Assembly (NCBI GenBank): GCA_903827925.1
Contig: CAIKKE010000039.1
Span: forward strand, 1-41,624
Reading direction: 5' to 3'
DNA from: an uncultured Francisellaceae bacterium
GTDB lineage: Bacteria > Pseudomonadota > Gammaproteobacteria > UBA6186 > Azoamicaceae
Length of the DNA: 41,624 nt
Positions 20,972-29,742 of this stretch are shown in pieces. The translations under genes and the position numbers were made by a program. The notes below the pieces were generated by a model, which ran no database searches, had not been told where the DNA came from, and saw only the letters and a list, made by a program, of their open reading frames with translations. Position 1 is the first letter of the stretch; the number at the start of each line of letters is the position of its first letter.

Positions 20972-22180
20972 ATGTTAAAATTACGTGATAATAAAATTTT
21001 TATTTACGAGGCTAATTCTAAAAATGGAGTAACTAAGGGAGAAATTATTGCCAAAGATATTTCTATGGCAAAAACCTTGCTTAGAAAGCAAGGTACAGAC
21101 GTTATTAGTATTAAACCTAAAGGTAAAAACAAAACTGCAACCGGTAAGGTTTCTCCGGAGGATATTGCTATCTTTAGTCGGCAAATGTCAACCATGTTGG
21201 GTTCAGGAATTTCTTTAGTAGAAGCTTTAAATGTAGTTATTGATGGTGCAGAAAAGGTTAGTTATCGTCAAGTAATTAAAGGATTAAGAGAAGAAGTAGA
21301 GAGTGGTAAATCATTTTCAACTGCTTTAAAAAAATATCCATTAATTTTTGATGAATTATTTTCTAGTTTAGTCGCAGCTGGTGAGCAATCTGGAGCGTTA
21401 GAAACCATGTTATCTAGAGTTGCTACTTACAAAGAAAAGACTGAGGCGATCAAGAAAAAAATTAAAAAAGCATTATTTTATCCGATAGCCGTATTAATGG
21501 TTGCATTTATTGTAAGTGCAATATTATTGATTAAAGTAGTTCCTACTTTTAAAAAATTATTTGATGGGTTTGGCGCCAAATTGCCAGATTTTACTTTGAT
21601 GATTTTAGCTTTGTCTGATTTTTTAAGAGCTAATGGAATATTTATTGCAATTGGAATTGTTGGGTCAGTGACTTTTTTGTTACGTTTTTATTATACCAAT
21701 GCTAGGTTTAGACATACTGTTCAGCGGTTATTACTTAAATTGCCAGTTATTGGGGATATCATCCACAAAGAATCAATTGCTAGATTTGCAAGAACTTTAG
21801 CAACCACGTTCGCGGCTGGGGTTCCTTTAAACGAAGCTTTAGTAACCGTAGCCAATGCTAGTGGTAATATTGTTTATCATGATGCAATTGTTATAATTAA
21901 AGATTCTATATCTACTGGACAAAAATTGCAGGTTGCCATACAAAGAACTGGGATTTTTCCTATTATGGTGGTGCAAATGATTGCAATTGGTGAAGAATCT
22001 GGTTCTTTAGAGCAGATGTTAGAAAAAGTCGCCAATATATTCGAAGAAGAAGTTAATCTGAAAGTAGACGCATTAACTTCTTTGTTAGAACCTTTAATTA
22101 TGCTTATTTTAGGAGTTATAGTTGGTAGTTTAGTAGTTGCTATGTATTTACCAATTTTCAAAATGGGATCTGTAATGTAA
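20972..22180 (+). CDS. pilC: Type IV pilus inner-membrane platform protein PilC
   Basis: PilC is the inner-membrane core that couples the PilB motor to pilin insertion. Two GspF domains are seen: FSRQMSTMLGSGISLVEAL with VESGKSFSTALKKYP, and a second copy with FARTLATTFAAGVPLNEAL and QRTGIFPIMVVQMIAIGEESG. Three membrane segments follow the usual layout, with the last near the C-terminus (LIMLILGVIVGSLVVAMYLP). The 402-aa length is standard. Its stop overlaps the pilD start by one base, so translation is probably coupled. Confidence 0.96.
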   Translation: MLKLRDNKIFIYEANSKNGVTKGEIIAKDISMAKTLLRKQGTDVISIKPKGKNKTATGKVSPEDIAIFSRQMSTMLGSGISLVEALNVVIDGAEKVSYRQVIKGLREEVESGKSFSTALKKYPLIFDELFSSLVAAGEQSGALETMLSRVATYKEKTEAIKKKIKKALFYPIAVLMVAFIVSAILLIKVVPTFKKLFDGFGAKLPDFTLMILALSDFLRANGIFIAIGIVGSVTFLLRFYYTNARFRHTVQRLLLKLPVIGDIIHKESIARFARTLATTFAAGVPLNEALVTVANASGNIVYHDAIVIIKDSISTGQKLQVAIQRTGIFPIMVVQMIAIGEESGSLEQMLEKVANIFEEEVNLKVDALTSLLEPLIMLILGVIVGSLVVAMYLPIFKMGSVM

Positions 22181-23055
22181 TGAAAATCATTAATATGATT
22201 CATTCTATAAATATATCGGTGGTGTACACTTTAATAGCAATATTAGGAGCGTGTATTGGTAGTTTTATTAATATGGCAGCTTATAGGATCCCTAAAATTT
22301 TATATTTTAATTGGTTTAGTGAATGCTATAATTTTTTAGAATTAAAGCCAAAATTTTCTAAACTGCCAGAATTAAAGTTAAACTTATTGTCACCACGCTC
22401 TCATTGTCCATCTTGTAAAAAAACTATTGCTTTTTTCGACAATCTTCCGATTATTAGTTATTTTTTGTTGAAATGTAAATGTCGAAATTGTAAACAACCT
22501 ATACCAATTATTTATCCATTAACTGAAATTGTAACTACGATTGCGTCTTTACTGGTAGTTTATAAATTAGGAATAAATTATATATTAATATTTGGATTAT
22601 TATTAACTTGGGTGTTAATTTTACAAGCAGTAATTGATATTAAAGAGTATATTATTCCTGATGAATTAACTTTACCCATGTTATGGTTAGGCTTAGTAAT
22701 TAATAATTTTAAAATGTTTACTCAAGTAGAGCATGCCATTTTTGGGGCGATAGCTGGGTATTTAATATTTTGGATCATATTTTGGATTTTTAAATTTATT
22801 ACTGGTAAAGAAGGAATTGGATATGGGGATTTTAAATTCTTAGCTATGTTAGGAGCATGGTTTGGTTACGAGAAATTATTATTAATTATTTTGATTTCCA
22901 GTGCAATAGGCAGTGTTGTTGGTGGATTATTAATTGTGTTTTTCAAGCATAGCAAAGAACAGCCACTTTCTTTTGGACCATATTTAGCAATTGCTGGATG
23001 GTTAACTATGCTGTGGGGAAATTTAATTCAAAATTGGTACTGGCAGTGGTTTTGA
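22180..23055 (+). CDS. pilD: Prepilin peptidase / N-methyltransferase PilD
   Basis: PilD cuts the leader from type IV prepilins and N-methylates the new N-terminus. A zinc-binding Cys4 domain (HCPSCKK and CKCRNCK) lies after the first membrane segment. The aspartate protease residues are in VIDIKEYIIPDELTLP and GYGDFKFLAMLGAWFG. About eight membrane segments span the 291 aa, the normal length. It would process both pilins in this window. An in-frame ATG at 22198 (MIHSIN) is an alternative start. It overlaps coaE at its 3' end. Confidence 0.96.
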   Translation: MKIINMIHSINISVVYTLIAILGACIGSFINMAAYRIPKILYFNWFSECYNFLELKPKFSKLPELKLNLLSPRSHCPSCKKTIAFFDNLPIISYFLLKCKCRNCKQPIPIIYPLTEIVTTIASLLVVYKLGINYILIFGLLLTWVLILQAVIDIKEYIIPDELTLPMLWLGLVINNFKMFTQVEHAIFGAIAGYLIFWIIFWIFKFITGKEGIGYGDFKFLAMLGAWFGYEKLLLIILISSAIGSVVGGLLIVFFKHSKEQPLSFGPYLAIAGWLTMLWGNLIQNWYWQWF

Positions 23056-23645
23056 TTGCACTTACCGGGGGAATTGGATCTGGTAAAACTTATGTTTGTA
23101 AAATATTTGAAAAATTTAATATTCCAGTTATATATACTGATCAAATAGTTAAACAATTATTAATTAACGATCAATTATTAATTAAAGAATTAAATAATTA
23201 TTTTAAACTTGACTTTAATAAAAACTTAAAAAGATTAAAACTAGAAATTTTTAAACAATCTAAAGATAGATTATTTGTAGAAAAATTAATCCATCCTAAA
23301 GTAATTGAGCAAATTTTATTAAAAACCAAATCTTTAAATCAAAAATGTGTTTTAGTGGAAATTCCAATGGTTCATAATTTATTGGCTATTTTAAAATCTT
23401 TAAATATTAATAAAATTATTTTAACTAATTGTGATTTAAATTTACAAATTTCCAGATTAATGCATAGAGATAAATTAAGTAAAAAAAATATAATGTTAAT
23501 TATAAAATCTCAATTACCCGTGGAAAAAGTAAATAAAATTGCAGATTATATATTAAATACTGATGATTGTAATAGCAGCAGTGATAGTTTATATTATGAA
23601 ATTAATAATATAGTTAATAATGGATTTTTTAAAAATATTTGGTAA
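23046..23645 (+). CDS. coaE: Dephospho-CoA kinase
   Basis: CoaE phosphorylates dephospho-CoA in the last step of coenzyme A synthesis. The P-loop GGIGSGKT is at residues 8-15. YTDQIVKQLL matches the substrate-binding region of the family, though the usual DAD motif is altered (YTDQ). KLIHPKV and VEIPMV follow the typical order. I chose GTG at 23046, which gives MVLIALTGGIGSGKT; TTG at 23052 is possible, and an ATG at 22998 would give an unusual extension inside pilD. The pilD-coaE order is common in gammaproteobacteria. The C-terminal half is divergent and AT-biased. Confidence 0.9.
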   Translation: MVLIALTGGIGSGKTYVCKIFEKFNIPVIYTDQIVKQLLINDQLLIKELNNYFKLDFNKNLKRLKLEIFKQSKDRLFVEKLIHPKVIEQILLKTKSLNQKCVLVEIPMVHNLLAILKSLNINKIILTNCDLNLQISRLMHRDKLSKKNIMLIIKSQLPVEKVNKIADYILNTDDCNSSSDSLYYEINNIVNNGFFKNIW

Positions 23646-23802
23646 ATATTAATTAAATATTAATAGTGTTTTTGCTAAAATTCGTCGGTTGGAAGGTGGG
23701 GGATCTAAATTATGGTGCGAAATCTGGGTAATATGCTAGATTAATTTTTTAATTACTTATATCTATTATTTTATTTATATTTGTTTTTATTTTAAGGTTG
23801 TT

Positions 23803-24603
23803 ATGTCCAGTATTTTTCATGCTTTGTTATTAGGGTTATTACAAGGATTTACCGAATTTTTACCTGTTTCTAGTTCTGCACATTTGATTTTACTGCCTAA
23901 ATTTATGCAATGGGAAGATTTTGGTTTACCATTCGATATTACGATTCATTTAGGAAGTTTATTAGCAATAATTATTTATTTTATGTATAGTAAGCAATTT
24001 AAACAAAACCCACAAGCCATTAGCATGACTAGACTGTTTAAATTGCTAGTTATAGGTACTATACCCGTTGGATTGTCTGGATTATTATTTAAGGATTATA
24101 TAGAACATTATTCTCGTTCTATAGAATTAATTTCAATAACTACTATGGTGTTTGGGATCTTATTAGGAGTTAGTTATTATGTTTATCTTAATAAAGATAA
24201 AGTTAATAAATTTAAATGTTTAAATTTTAAAGATTTTTCAATTAAATTTGCACTTTTAATTGGTTTATCTCAAGCAATTGCAATTATTCCTGGCGTATCT
24301 AGATCCGGGGTTACTTTAACTGCAGGATTATTATTAGGATTTAATTTGTTAGCTGCTAGTAGATTCTCTTTTCTTTTAGCGATCCCGGTAATATTATCAG
24401 CAGGATTTAAACAATCTTTAGATTTAATCTATACTCCAGAATTGCATTTACAAAGTTCAATTTTATTCACAGGTTTTTTAAGCTCATTTTTTAGCAGTTT
24501 ATTGTTTGTTGTTGGATTTTTTAAATATATAGAAAAAATTGGTATTTGGCCATTTGTAATTTATAGAGTACTTCTTGGTTCTGTTTTATGGTTATACGGT
24601 TGA
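23803..24603 (+). CDS. uppP: Undecaprenyl-diphosphate phosphatase (BacA/UppP)
   Basis: UppP recycles the C55 lipid carrier used in peptidoglycan and other envelope polymer synthesis. The signature GFTEFLPVSSSAHLIL is at about residues 16-31, and the second motif PGVSRSGVTLTAGLLLGF near residues 165-182. Eight or so membrane segments fill the 266 aa, the standard length. AAGG precedes the ATG. It stands alone, convergent with the DMT transporter. The 157 bases upstream hold no visible gene. Confidence 0.96.
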   Translation: MSSIFHALLLGLLQGFTEFLPVSSSAHLILLPKFMQWEDFGLPFDITIHLGSLLAIIIYFMYSKQFKQNPQAISMTRLFKLLVIGTIPVGLSGLLFKDYIEHYSRSIELISITTMVFGILLGVSYYVYLNKDKVNKFKCLNFKDFSIKFALLIGLSQAIAIIPGVSRSGVTLTAGLLLGFNLLAASRFSFLLAIPVILSAGFKQSLDLIYTPELHLQSSILFTGFLSSFFSSLLFVVGFFKYIEKIGIWPFVIYRVLLGSVLWLYG

Positions 24604-24653
24604 TTTTAATCAATGTAAGAAAATTACTTAATAATTAGTATATAAAATTGAAT

Positions 24654-25577
24654 TTATGTATTTATTTTATAATTAGAATTATACTTAGAAAGTTTAATTT
24701 CTTCTTGATGAAAAATAGCAAGCCCAATTGTAAAAAATCCAATAGATGCGAAATAATGCCAAGAAATGCTTTCTTGTAAAAATAAAAATCCAAATAAAGA
24801 TGCAAATAAAGGTGTAATTAATCCAGCAAATGACATAAAAGTTGCGGTAAAACGTTTTAATAAAATTCCATATAAATTATAACAAATAATATTTGAAATT
24901 ATACACATTAATACTGATAAAGATAAAAATTTATAAACGTTGTTAACTGGAAATGGATCCCAATTTTCGCCTGCTAAAAAAGAATGAATTAAAGCTAAAA
25001 TCCCCCCAAAAAACATACTTATCCCATTGGCAAAAATGGTAGAGTAATTTAAATCTTGTAGTACTTGTTTTAAAATAATCCATCCATAAACACTTGCAAT
25101 AATTGCAATTAACAATACTAATTCTGCATAAGAAAATATTAAGATATTTCCAGAGGTAAATTCTTGCTGACTTTGATTTAATAATATAGGAATTAATCCG
25201 GCAAAACCAATTATCATTCCCAACCATTTTTTGCTAGAAATAGTTTCTTTTAAAATTACAAATGCAATTAATGCAGATAAAAATGGAGATAAACTAAAAA
25301 ATAAGCAAGCTTTAGAAGAAGTCATATATTTTAAACTCCAAATTTCACAAACATTTGCTAGATATATTTGAAATATAGTTAACGCCCCTAAAACTTTTAA
25401 ATGCTTTAATTTAAATTTGCTGGTTTTATTAGTGAGTTTTGCGTAAAGCAATAATAGTATTCCTGCTAAACTCATTCTGAAGCCAACTATAAAAAATGGT
25501 GATGCAAAATTTAAAGTTTCTTTTTGTAACGTAAATAAACTTGCAAATAATGCGAATAATATTATTACTAAATGCAT
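24654..25577 (-). CDS. EamA/DMT superfamily transporter
   Basis: The 307-aa protein has about ten hydrophobic segments in two EamA halves (HLVIILFALFASLF to about residue 140, and a second half after ELVLLIAIIASVYGW). The pattern FALFASLFTLQK, FFIVGFRMSLAGILLLLYAK and KACLFFSLSPFLSALIAF is typical of drug/metabolite transporters. The substrate cannot be read from sequence; intracellular bacteria use such carriers for host metabolites such as S-adenosylmethionine. It is the last gene of a sufU-proS-DMT run, 32 bases after proS, with AAAGGA before its start. Confidence 0.87.
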   Translation of the reverse strand: MHLVIILFALFASLFTLQKETLNFASPFFIVGFRMSLAGILLLLYAKLTNKTSKFKLKHLKVLGALTIFQIYLANVCEIWSLKYMTSSKACLFFSLSPFLSALIAFVILKETISSKKWLGMIIGFAGLIPILLNQSQQEFTSGNILIFSYAELVLLIAIIASVYGWIILKQVLQDLNYSTIFANGISMFFGGILALIHSFLAGENWDPFPVNNVYKFLSLSVLMCIISNIICYNLYGILLKRFTATFMSFAGLITPLFASLFGFLFLQESISWHYFASIGFFTIGLAIFHQEEIKLSKYNSNYKINT

Positions 25578-25609
25578 AAAATTTAATCCTTTATATTAAT
25601 GTATTATTT

Positions 25610-26875
25610 TTAATTTTTTTCTACATTCAAAATATTAAATAATTGTTCTAAAGAAATAATTTTGATTTCTTTAGAATTTCTTGTTTGATACTCTACCTGA
25701 TTAATTGCTAATAATTTTTCATTAACAATGATTTTGTTTGAAATTCCTATTAATTCGTGATCTTTAAATAATACACCTAAACGTTCATTGCGATCTTCTA
25801 ATAATATTTCGCCAGTTAAATTTTTAATTGATTGTAATTTTTGATATAAATCTATACTAAAATCTTGTACTTTAGTAGATTGATGAAATCCAATTGGAAT
25901 AATTACTAATTTAAATGGAGCAATTAATGTTGGCCAAATAATTCCATCTTCATCGTGCATTTGTTCAATACAAGCAGCAATTAATCTAGATACTCCAATT
26001 CCATAGCAGCCCATTAAAATTTGGGTAGTTGCTCCCTTATTATTGTTGACGTTTAATTGCATACTTTCGCTATAACGTGTGCCTAATTTAAAAATATGTC
26101 CCACCTCTATGCCTCTGGCTACTTTTAAATTACTAGCTTCCTCTGTAGATAACGAGTGTTGGGCGGTAACTAATTCAACATTTGCTGCATAATCGCTAGT
26201 ATCGCTATATACAATTTGATCTTCACCAGCATTGGCGATTACTTGAAATTCATGAGAAGCATTACCCCCCATATCTCCATTATCTGCTAATACTGCTTTA
26301 AAATTTAATTGTAAATTATTGAAAATATTACAATAAGCAAGATACATATTTTGATAAGTATTATCTAAGCATTTTTCGTCTAAATGAAAAGAGTAAGCAT
26401 CTTTCATTAAAAATTCTCGAGCACGCATTACCCCAAACCTTGGACGAATTTCATCTCTAAATTTAGTTTGGATTTGATATAAACAAATAGGAAATTGCTT
26501 ATAGCTATTTGTAGTATTGCGGATTAAATCTGTAATTACTTCTTCATGGGTAGGACCAAAACAAAAGTCACGTAAATTACGATCTTGTACCCTTAATAGT
26601 AAATCTCCATATTTATCCCATCTATCAGTTTCTTGCCATAGTGTTGCAGGTTGAATAATCGGTAATAATACTTCTTGTGCGCCAATTTGGTTTAATTCTT
26701 TTCGGATAATATCTTCTAATTTATGTAATATTCTAACCCCCAATGGCAACCAGCTATATATCCCAGAAGCTAATTTTCTGATTAAACCAGCTCTAACCAT
26801 TAATTGATGGCTGATTAATTCTGCATCTGCAGGGGCTTGACGTAAGGTTGGAAAAAACAATTTTGAAGTATACAT
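25610..26875 (-). CDS. proS: Prolyl-tRNA synthetase lacking the INS editing domain
   Basis: ProRS charges tRNA-Pro. The N-terminus (LRQAPADAELISHQLMVRAGLIRKL) and motifs LRDFCFGPTHEEVITDLIRN, FRDEIRPRFGVMRAREFLMKDAYSFH and GCYGIGVSRLIAA match the gammaproteobacterial class II enzyme. The usual enzyme is about 570 aa with an editing (INS) domain between motifs 2 and 3. Here SDTSDYAANVELV runs through about 20 residues straight into KVARGIEVGHIF, so the insertion of roughly 150 residues is absent and the protein is only 421 aa. No stop or frameshift is visible. The anticodon-binding domain is present at the C-terminus. Confidence 0.95.
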   Translation of the reverse strand: MYTSKLFFPTLRQAPADAELISHQLMVRAGLIRKLASGIYSWLPLGVRILHKLEDIIRKELNQIGAQEVLLPIIQPATLWQETDRWDKYGDLLLRVQDRNLRDFCFGPTHEEVITDLIRNTTNSYKQFPICLYQIQTKFRDEIRPRFGVMRAREFLMKDAYSFHLDEKCLDNTYQNMYLAYCNIFNNLQLNFKAVLADNGDMGGNASHEFQVIANAGEDQIVYSDTSDYAANVELVTAQHSLSTEEASNLKVARGIEVGHIFKLGTRYSESMQLNVNNNKGATTQILMGCYGIGVSRLIAACIEQMHDEDGIIWPTLIAPFKLVIIPIGFHQSTKVQDFSIDLYQKLQSIKNLTGEILLEDRNERLGVLFKDHELIGISNKIIVNEKLLAINQVEYQTRNSKEIKIISLEQLFNILNVEKN

Positions 26876-26900
26876 GGTTATTTATTTAAATTCCTAAAAA

Positions 26901-27416
26901 TTAATTATCTTTAATATCGCTAATATCACTAATGTCAATAACTTTATTATCTTTAACTTTAGATCCAGGGTTTAATGCTGAATTTAAAGTATGCCAAGCA
27001 AGTGTTGCACATTTTACCCTAGCTGGATAATTTTTTACACCTAATAACGCTAATAATTTTTCAGGTAATTTATTATTTCTAATAGTTATAGTTGAATTTT
27101 CAGTAGTTGATTTTATAGCTTCTTTATTGTCAGTTAAAATATTAATAAAATCTTTAAACAATTCCAATGCTTCTATAATAGTTTTACCTATTAATAACTC
27201 CGTCATAATTGAAGCCGAAGCTGTGGAAATAGCGCATCCATGACCTTGAAATGTAACTTTAGTAATTATTTGCTCTTTAGTTAATAAAAATAAAGTTATT
27301 TTATCTCCACATAAAGGATTATACGCTTCAGCTGTATAACTGGGATTTTCCAGGATAACAAAATTTCTAGGAGCAGTACCGTGATCGATGATTAATTCTT
27401 GATAGAGATCATTCAT
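26901..27416 (-). CDS. SufU/IscU-like iron-sulfur cluster scaffold
   Basis: The 171-aa protein has the NifU-N/IscU fold signature: LYQELIIDHGTAPRNF, then NPLCGDKI, GHGCAISTASASIM and ARVKCATLAWHTL, giving the three conserved Cys. The Asp in CGD is kept. The insertion between the second and third Cys (about residues 85-120) is as in SufU, which assembles or relays Fe-S clusters with SufS. It ends in a short ISDISDIKDN repeat. It is the first gene of a likely operon with proS (25-base gap) and a DMT transporter. No SD is clear at the ATG. Confidence 0.88.
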   Translation of the reverse strand: MNDLYQELIIDHGTAPRNFVILENPSYTAEAYNPLCGDKITLFLLTKEQIITKVTFQGHGCAISTASASIMTELLIGKTIIEALELFKDFINILTDNKEAIKSTTENSTITIRNNKLPEKLLALLGVKNYPARVKCATLAWHTLNSALNPGSKVKDNKVIDISDISDIKDN

Positions 27417-27520
27417 GCTATAATTATTTTGTGAAGTTGATGATTTGTTAAATTATGGTTAATAATACTTGATGTTTAAGTTATTGACAAATATTATAAA
27501 TATTCATAATTTAAGGTTAA

Positions 27521-27554
27521 TAAAGAGCCATTCAGCGAACGTTTCACCGCTCTT
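27521..27554 (-). terminator. Possible Rho-independent terminator after the serine protease
   Basis: On the minus strand, AAGAGC and GCTCTT (27554-27549 and 27528-27523) can pair around a 20-base loop that may form an inner AGCG/CGCT stem, followed by TTATT. It sits just after the protease stop. The stem is modest, so the call is tentative. Confidence 0.4.
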
Positions 27555-27560
27555 AAACGG

Positions 27561-28721
27561 TTAAATTTTAGGTTTATTTTTAGAATTATGGTATGTGTTA
27601 TAAGCATAAGTAGTTATTAATCCTATTGCTGCTAACCCAAAATAGGGAACATATCTAGGTTTATTGGCTAACCATTTTTTGTTAACGGCAACAGTACTTT
27701 TTGCAAAATTAGTATAATATCCATTAGCATTTAATTCATTAGTTACATTATAATAATGATTGGCATAGCTATTAGTGTTAGAACCAGCAAATATAAGGCC
27801 AACCGCCTTAACAGAAGTTCCTTGTTTATTTATTAATAGTGATCCTGAATCACCAGGGAAGGACATTTTTTGTGTTTTTATTTGATTAATAAATACTGCT
27901 TTTTGCCCGTTATCATATCCAACTTTAATATCAGCATCTGTTGCCTCTATTTTACCTTTAGTGTGTCCTGTTGTCCTGCCATTTTTTTCTACTTCCATAC
28001 CTAATTGTGCAAGAATTGTGTCATTTGGTTCGCCTATATTTTGAATCACACAATTTAATTGAAATTGTTCATTAAGGCTGGCAATTGCAATGTCTACTAT
28101 ATTTTCATTGCCACACATTTTTATTTGATTAAAGTGTTCAAGTTTTGCAACTTCTTCAGTACCACCATCTGAACATCCTGGTTGAATTATTGGATCTCCC
28201 TTTTTACCTTTATTAGTATCTGCTAAAACATGATTGTTGCTTAATATATAGTTGTTACCTTTTTGATCAGATACCACCGCTCCTACGGTACCAGCACTAA
28301 CATTGATATGTCCTACGCTTATCCCAGGTGATACAGGTCTAACAAGTATTTTATTCTTGTTAAACAAATTGGTTAACCATTTCAATTTTGATTGAATTGA
28401 AGGTGTTGTATTATCGCTAGCAGATATTTCATGACTTACAATTTGTCCTTCTTGTTTAAAGACATTACTATATGTTGAAATATCAGTATGTGCTATGCAA
28501 TCATTAGAAATCATTCCTTCATTAGTAAGTTGTTCAAGAATTTTGAATATTGTAAGTATAGAATTTTCTTTTAAGCCTATTTTAACTGAGTACACTATTT
28601 TACCATTAACAAATTCTTTTTCTGTAGCAACAGACACTACATCTTCATTTTTTCCAATTAAAATCTTACTAATATTGGACTTTATTTTATTAGCTTCATC
28701 ATAGGAATTACTTGCAAACAT
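27561..28721 (-). CDS. Nal1-like trypsin-fold serine protease with C-terminal membrane anchor
   Basis: Residues about 136-335 form a trypsin-like protease domain. H164 is in YILSNNHVLAD, D210 in ENIVDIAIASL and S292 in PGDSGSLL. Surrounding motifs (GDPIIQPGCSDGG, NGRTTGHTKGKI, AVGLIFAGS) match bacterial relatives of plant NAL1. The first 130 residues are unrecognised, with no signal peptide. Residues 358-376 (VPYFGLAAIGLITTYAYN) are a single hydrophobic segment followed by a basic tail, so it could be tail-anchored. I chose ATG at 28721 because GGAG lies 7 bases upstream; an in-frame ATG at 28772 lacks an RBS. It stands alone between sufU and lolB. Substrate unknown. Confidence 0.82.
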   Translation of the reverse strand: MFASNSYDEANKIKSNISKILIGKNEDVVSVATEKEFVNGKIVYSVKIGLKENSILTIFKILEQLTNEGMISNDCIAHTDISTYSNVFKQEGQIVSHEISASDNTTPSIQSKLKWLTNLFNKNKILVRPVSPGISVGHINVSAGTVGAVVSDQKGNNYILSNNHVLADTNKGKKGDPIIQPGCSDGGTEEVAKLEHFNQIKMCGNENIVDIAIASLNEQFQLNCVIQNIGEPNDTILAQLGMEVEKNGRTTGHTKGKIEATDADIKVGYDNGQKAVFINQIKTQKMSFPGDSGSLLINKQGTSVKAVGLIFAGSNTNSYANHYYNVTNELNANGYYTNFAKSTVAVNKKWLANKPRYVPYFGLAAIGLITTYAYNTYHNSKNKPKI

Positions 28722-29004
28722 AAAACATCTCCATACATTTACCGCCACCAAATTTATAAACAGGGGTTTCATTTTATTTAAAAATTAAGTATTTTTTACA
28801 TTTAAAGACTGGTTATTTACGTACCACAAATATTGACACTAAAATTAATAAAATATCATACCAAAAGCATTGCTTAATTTTATATTTAAAAAACTAGAAT
28901 AATTTATCTTCAAATTAACTTATATTGTAAAAATTTTTTTATTAATTTATCAATCTATTTCTTTTATAACATAAATTACGTTTAATTGCAAATTTATTTT
29001 ACCA

Positions 29005-29742
29005 TTAGCTTTTAATATCGATTATCGAGTGATTAAAACTATTTACAATAATTTTAAGCTTAATATTAGTTATATTATTATTTATATTGGGTATAGAGGG
29101 TATGTTTTTAATTCTAGTAATAACAATTTTTTTGGGAAATAATAAATTTGGTAACGATTTACTAGGAGTATAATTAGCATAAGTGATTTTCCAATTATTT
29201 TGGATAAATCCATGATTAATTATATTATAAGTATTTTTATAATTTGGTAGACCAATTAACCAATTGTTTAAATCATTAATTTTAATTAAACCTGAATTAA
29301 TCCAATGATCTAAATCTAGATCTAAATTATGCTTATCATGCTTATTATGCTCAAGATTATTAGAAACATGATTATGTTTAAATTTAACCGTATTACTATA
29401 ATTATCGCTCTCTAACATTAAGCTTTGCAAATTAAACAAACTATATAATTTTACAGTTGATTTAAGATTGATTTTTTCCCAATCCATATAACAAATACAA
29501 GATTGCTTAGTATTTAGATTTAAAATTTGGATTTTACTTTTAAGTTGCCAATTATTTATGTTATTATATATTTGTCGTTGTTTTAGATTATCTGTATTAT
29601 GTAGATAATTAAAATAATTTAAGTTAGATGTGGTGGCATTATTAGTGGCATTATTTGGGTGATGTGCACAATTAGATATTAAAATAGTTGCTAAAATAGA
29701 TGTAAATATATGTAATTTGACCATGAATAGCTTGTTATTCAT
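29005..29742 (-). CDS. lolB: Outer membrane lipoprotein LolB (divergent)
   Basis: LolB receives lipoproteins from LolA and inserts them into the outer membrane. A lipobox-like ISNC follows a short hydrophobic signal (HIFTSILATILISNC). The body shows LolB-like spacing: WQLKSKIQIL, CICYMDWEK, NLQSLMLESDN, an INDLNNWLIGLPN segment like the usual WLRGLP, NNWKITYANYTP, LPNLLFPKKIVITR, and a final IKLKIIVNSF. Asn/Lys content is very high, reflecting AT bias, and identity with typical LolB is low, but the order of motifs fits. The start overlaps the upstream AAA-ATPase gene by 8 bases; an in-frame ATG at 29724 is also possible. Confidence 0.82.
   Translation of the reverse strand: MNNKLFMVKLHIFTSILATILISNCAHHPNNATNNATTSNLNYFNYLHNTDNLKQRQIYNNINNWQLKSKIQILNLNTKQSCICYMDWEKINLKSTVKLYSLFNLQSLMLESDNYSNTVKFKHNHVSNNLEHNKHDKHNLDLDLDHWINSGLIKINDLNNWLIGLPNYKNTYNIINHGFIQNNWKITYANYTPSKSLPNLLFPKKIVITRIKNIPSIPNINNNITNIKLKIIVNSFNHSIIDIKS

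Noticed and set aside
23646-23802. G-rich stretch (GGAAGGTGGGGGATC) upstream of uppP
   Set aside because: It looks like a possible structured leader or RBS remnant, but no ORF, hairpin with T-run or known RNA motif could be supported.
27484-27512. TTGACA with a TAATTT about 17 bases later on the + strand
   Set aside because: No + strand gene follows; chance promoter-like strings are expected in such AT-rich DNA.
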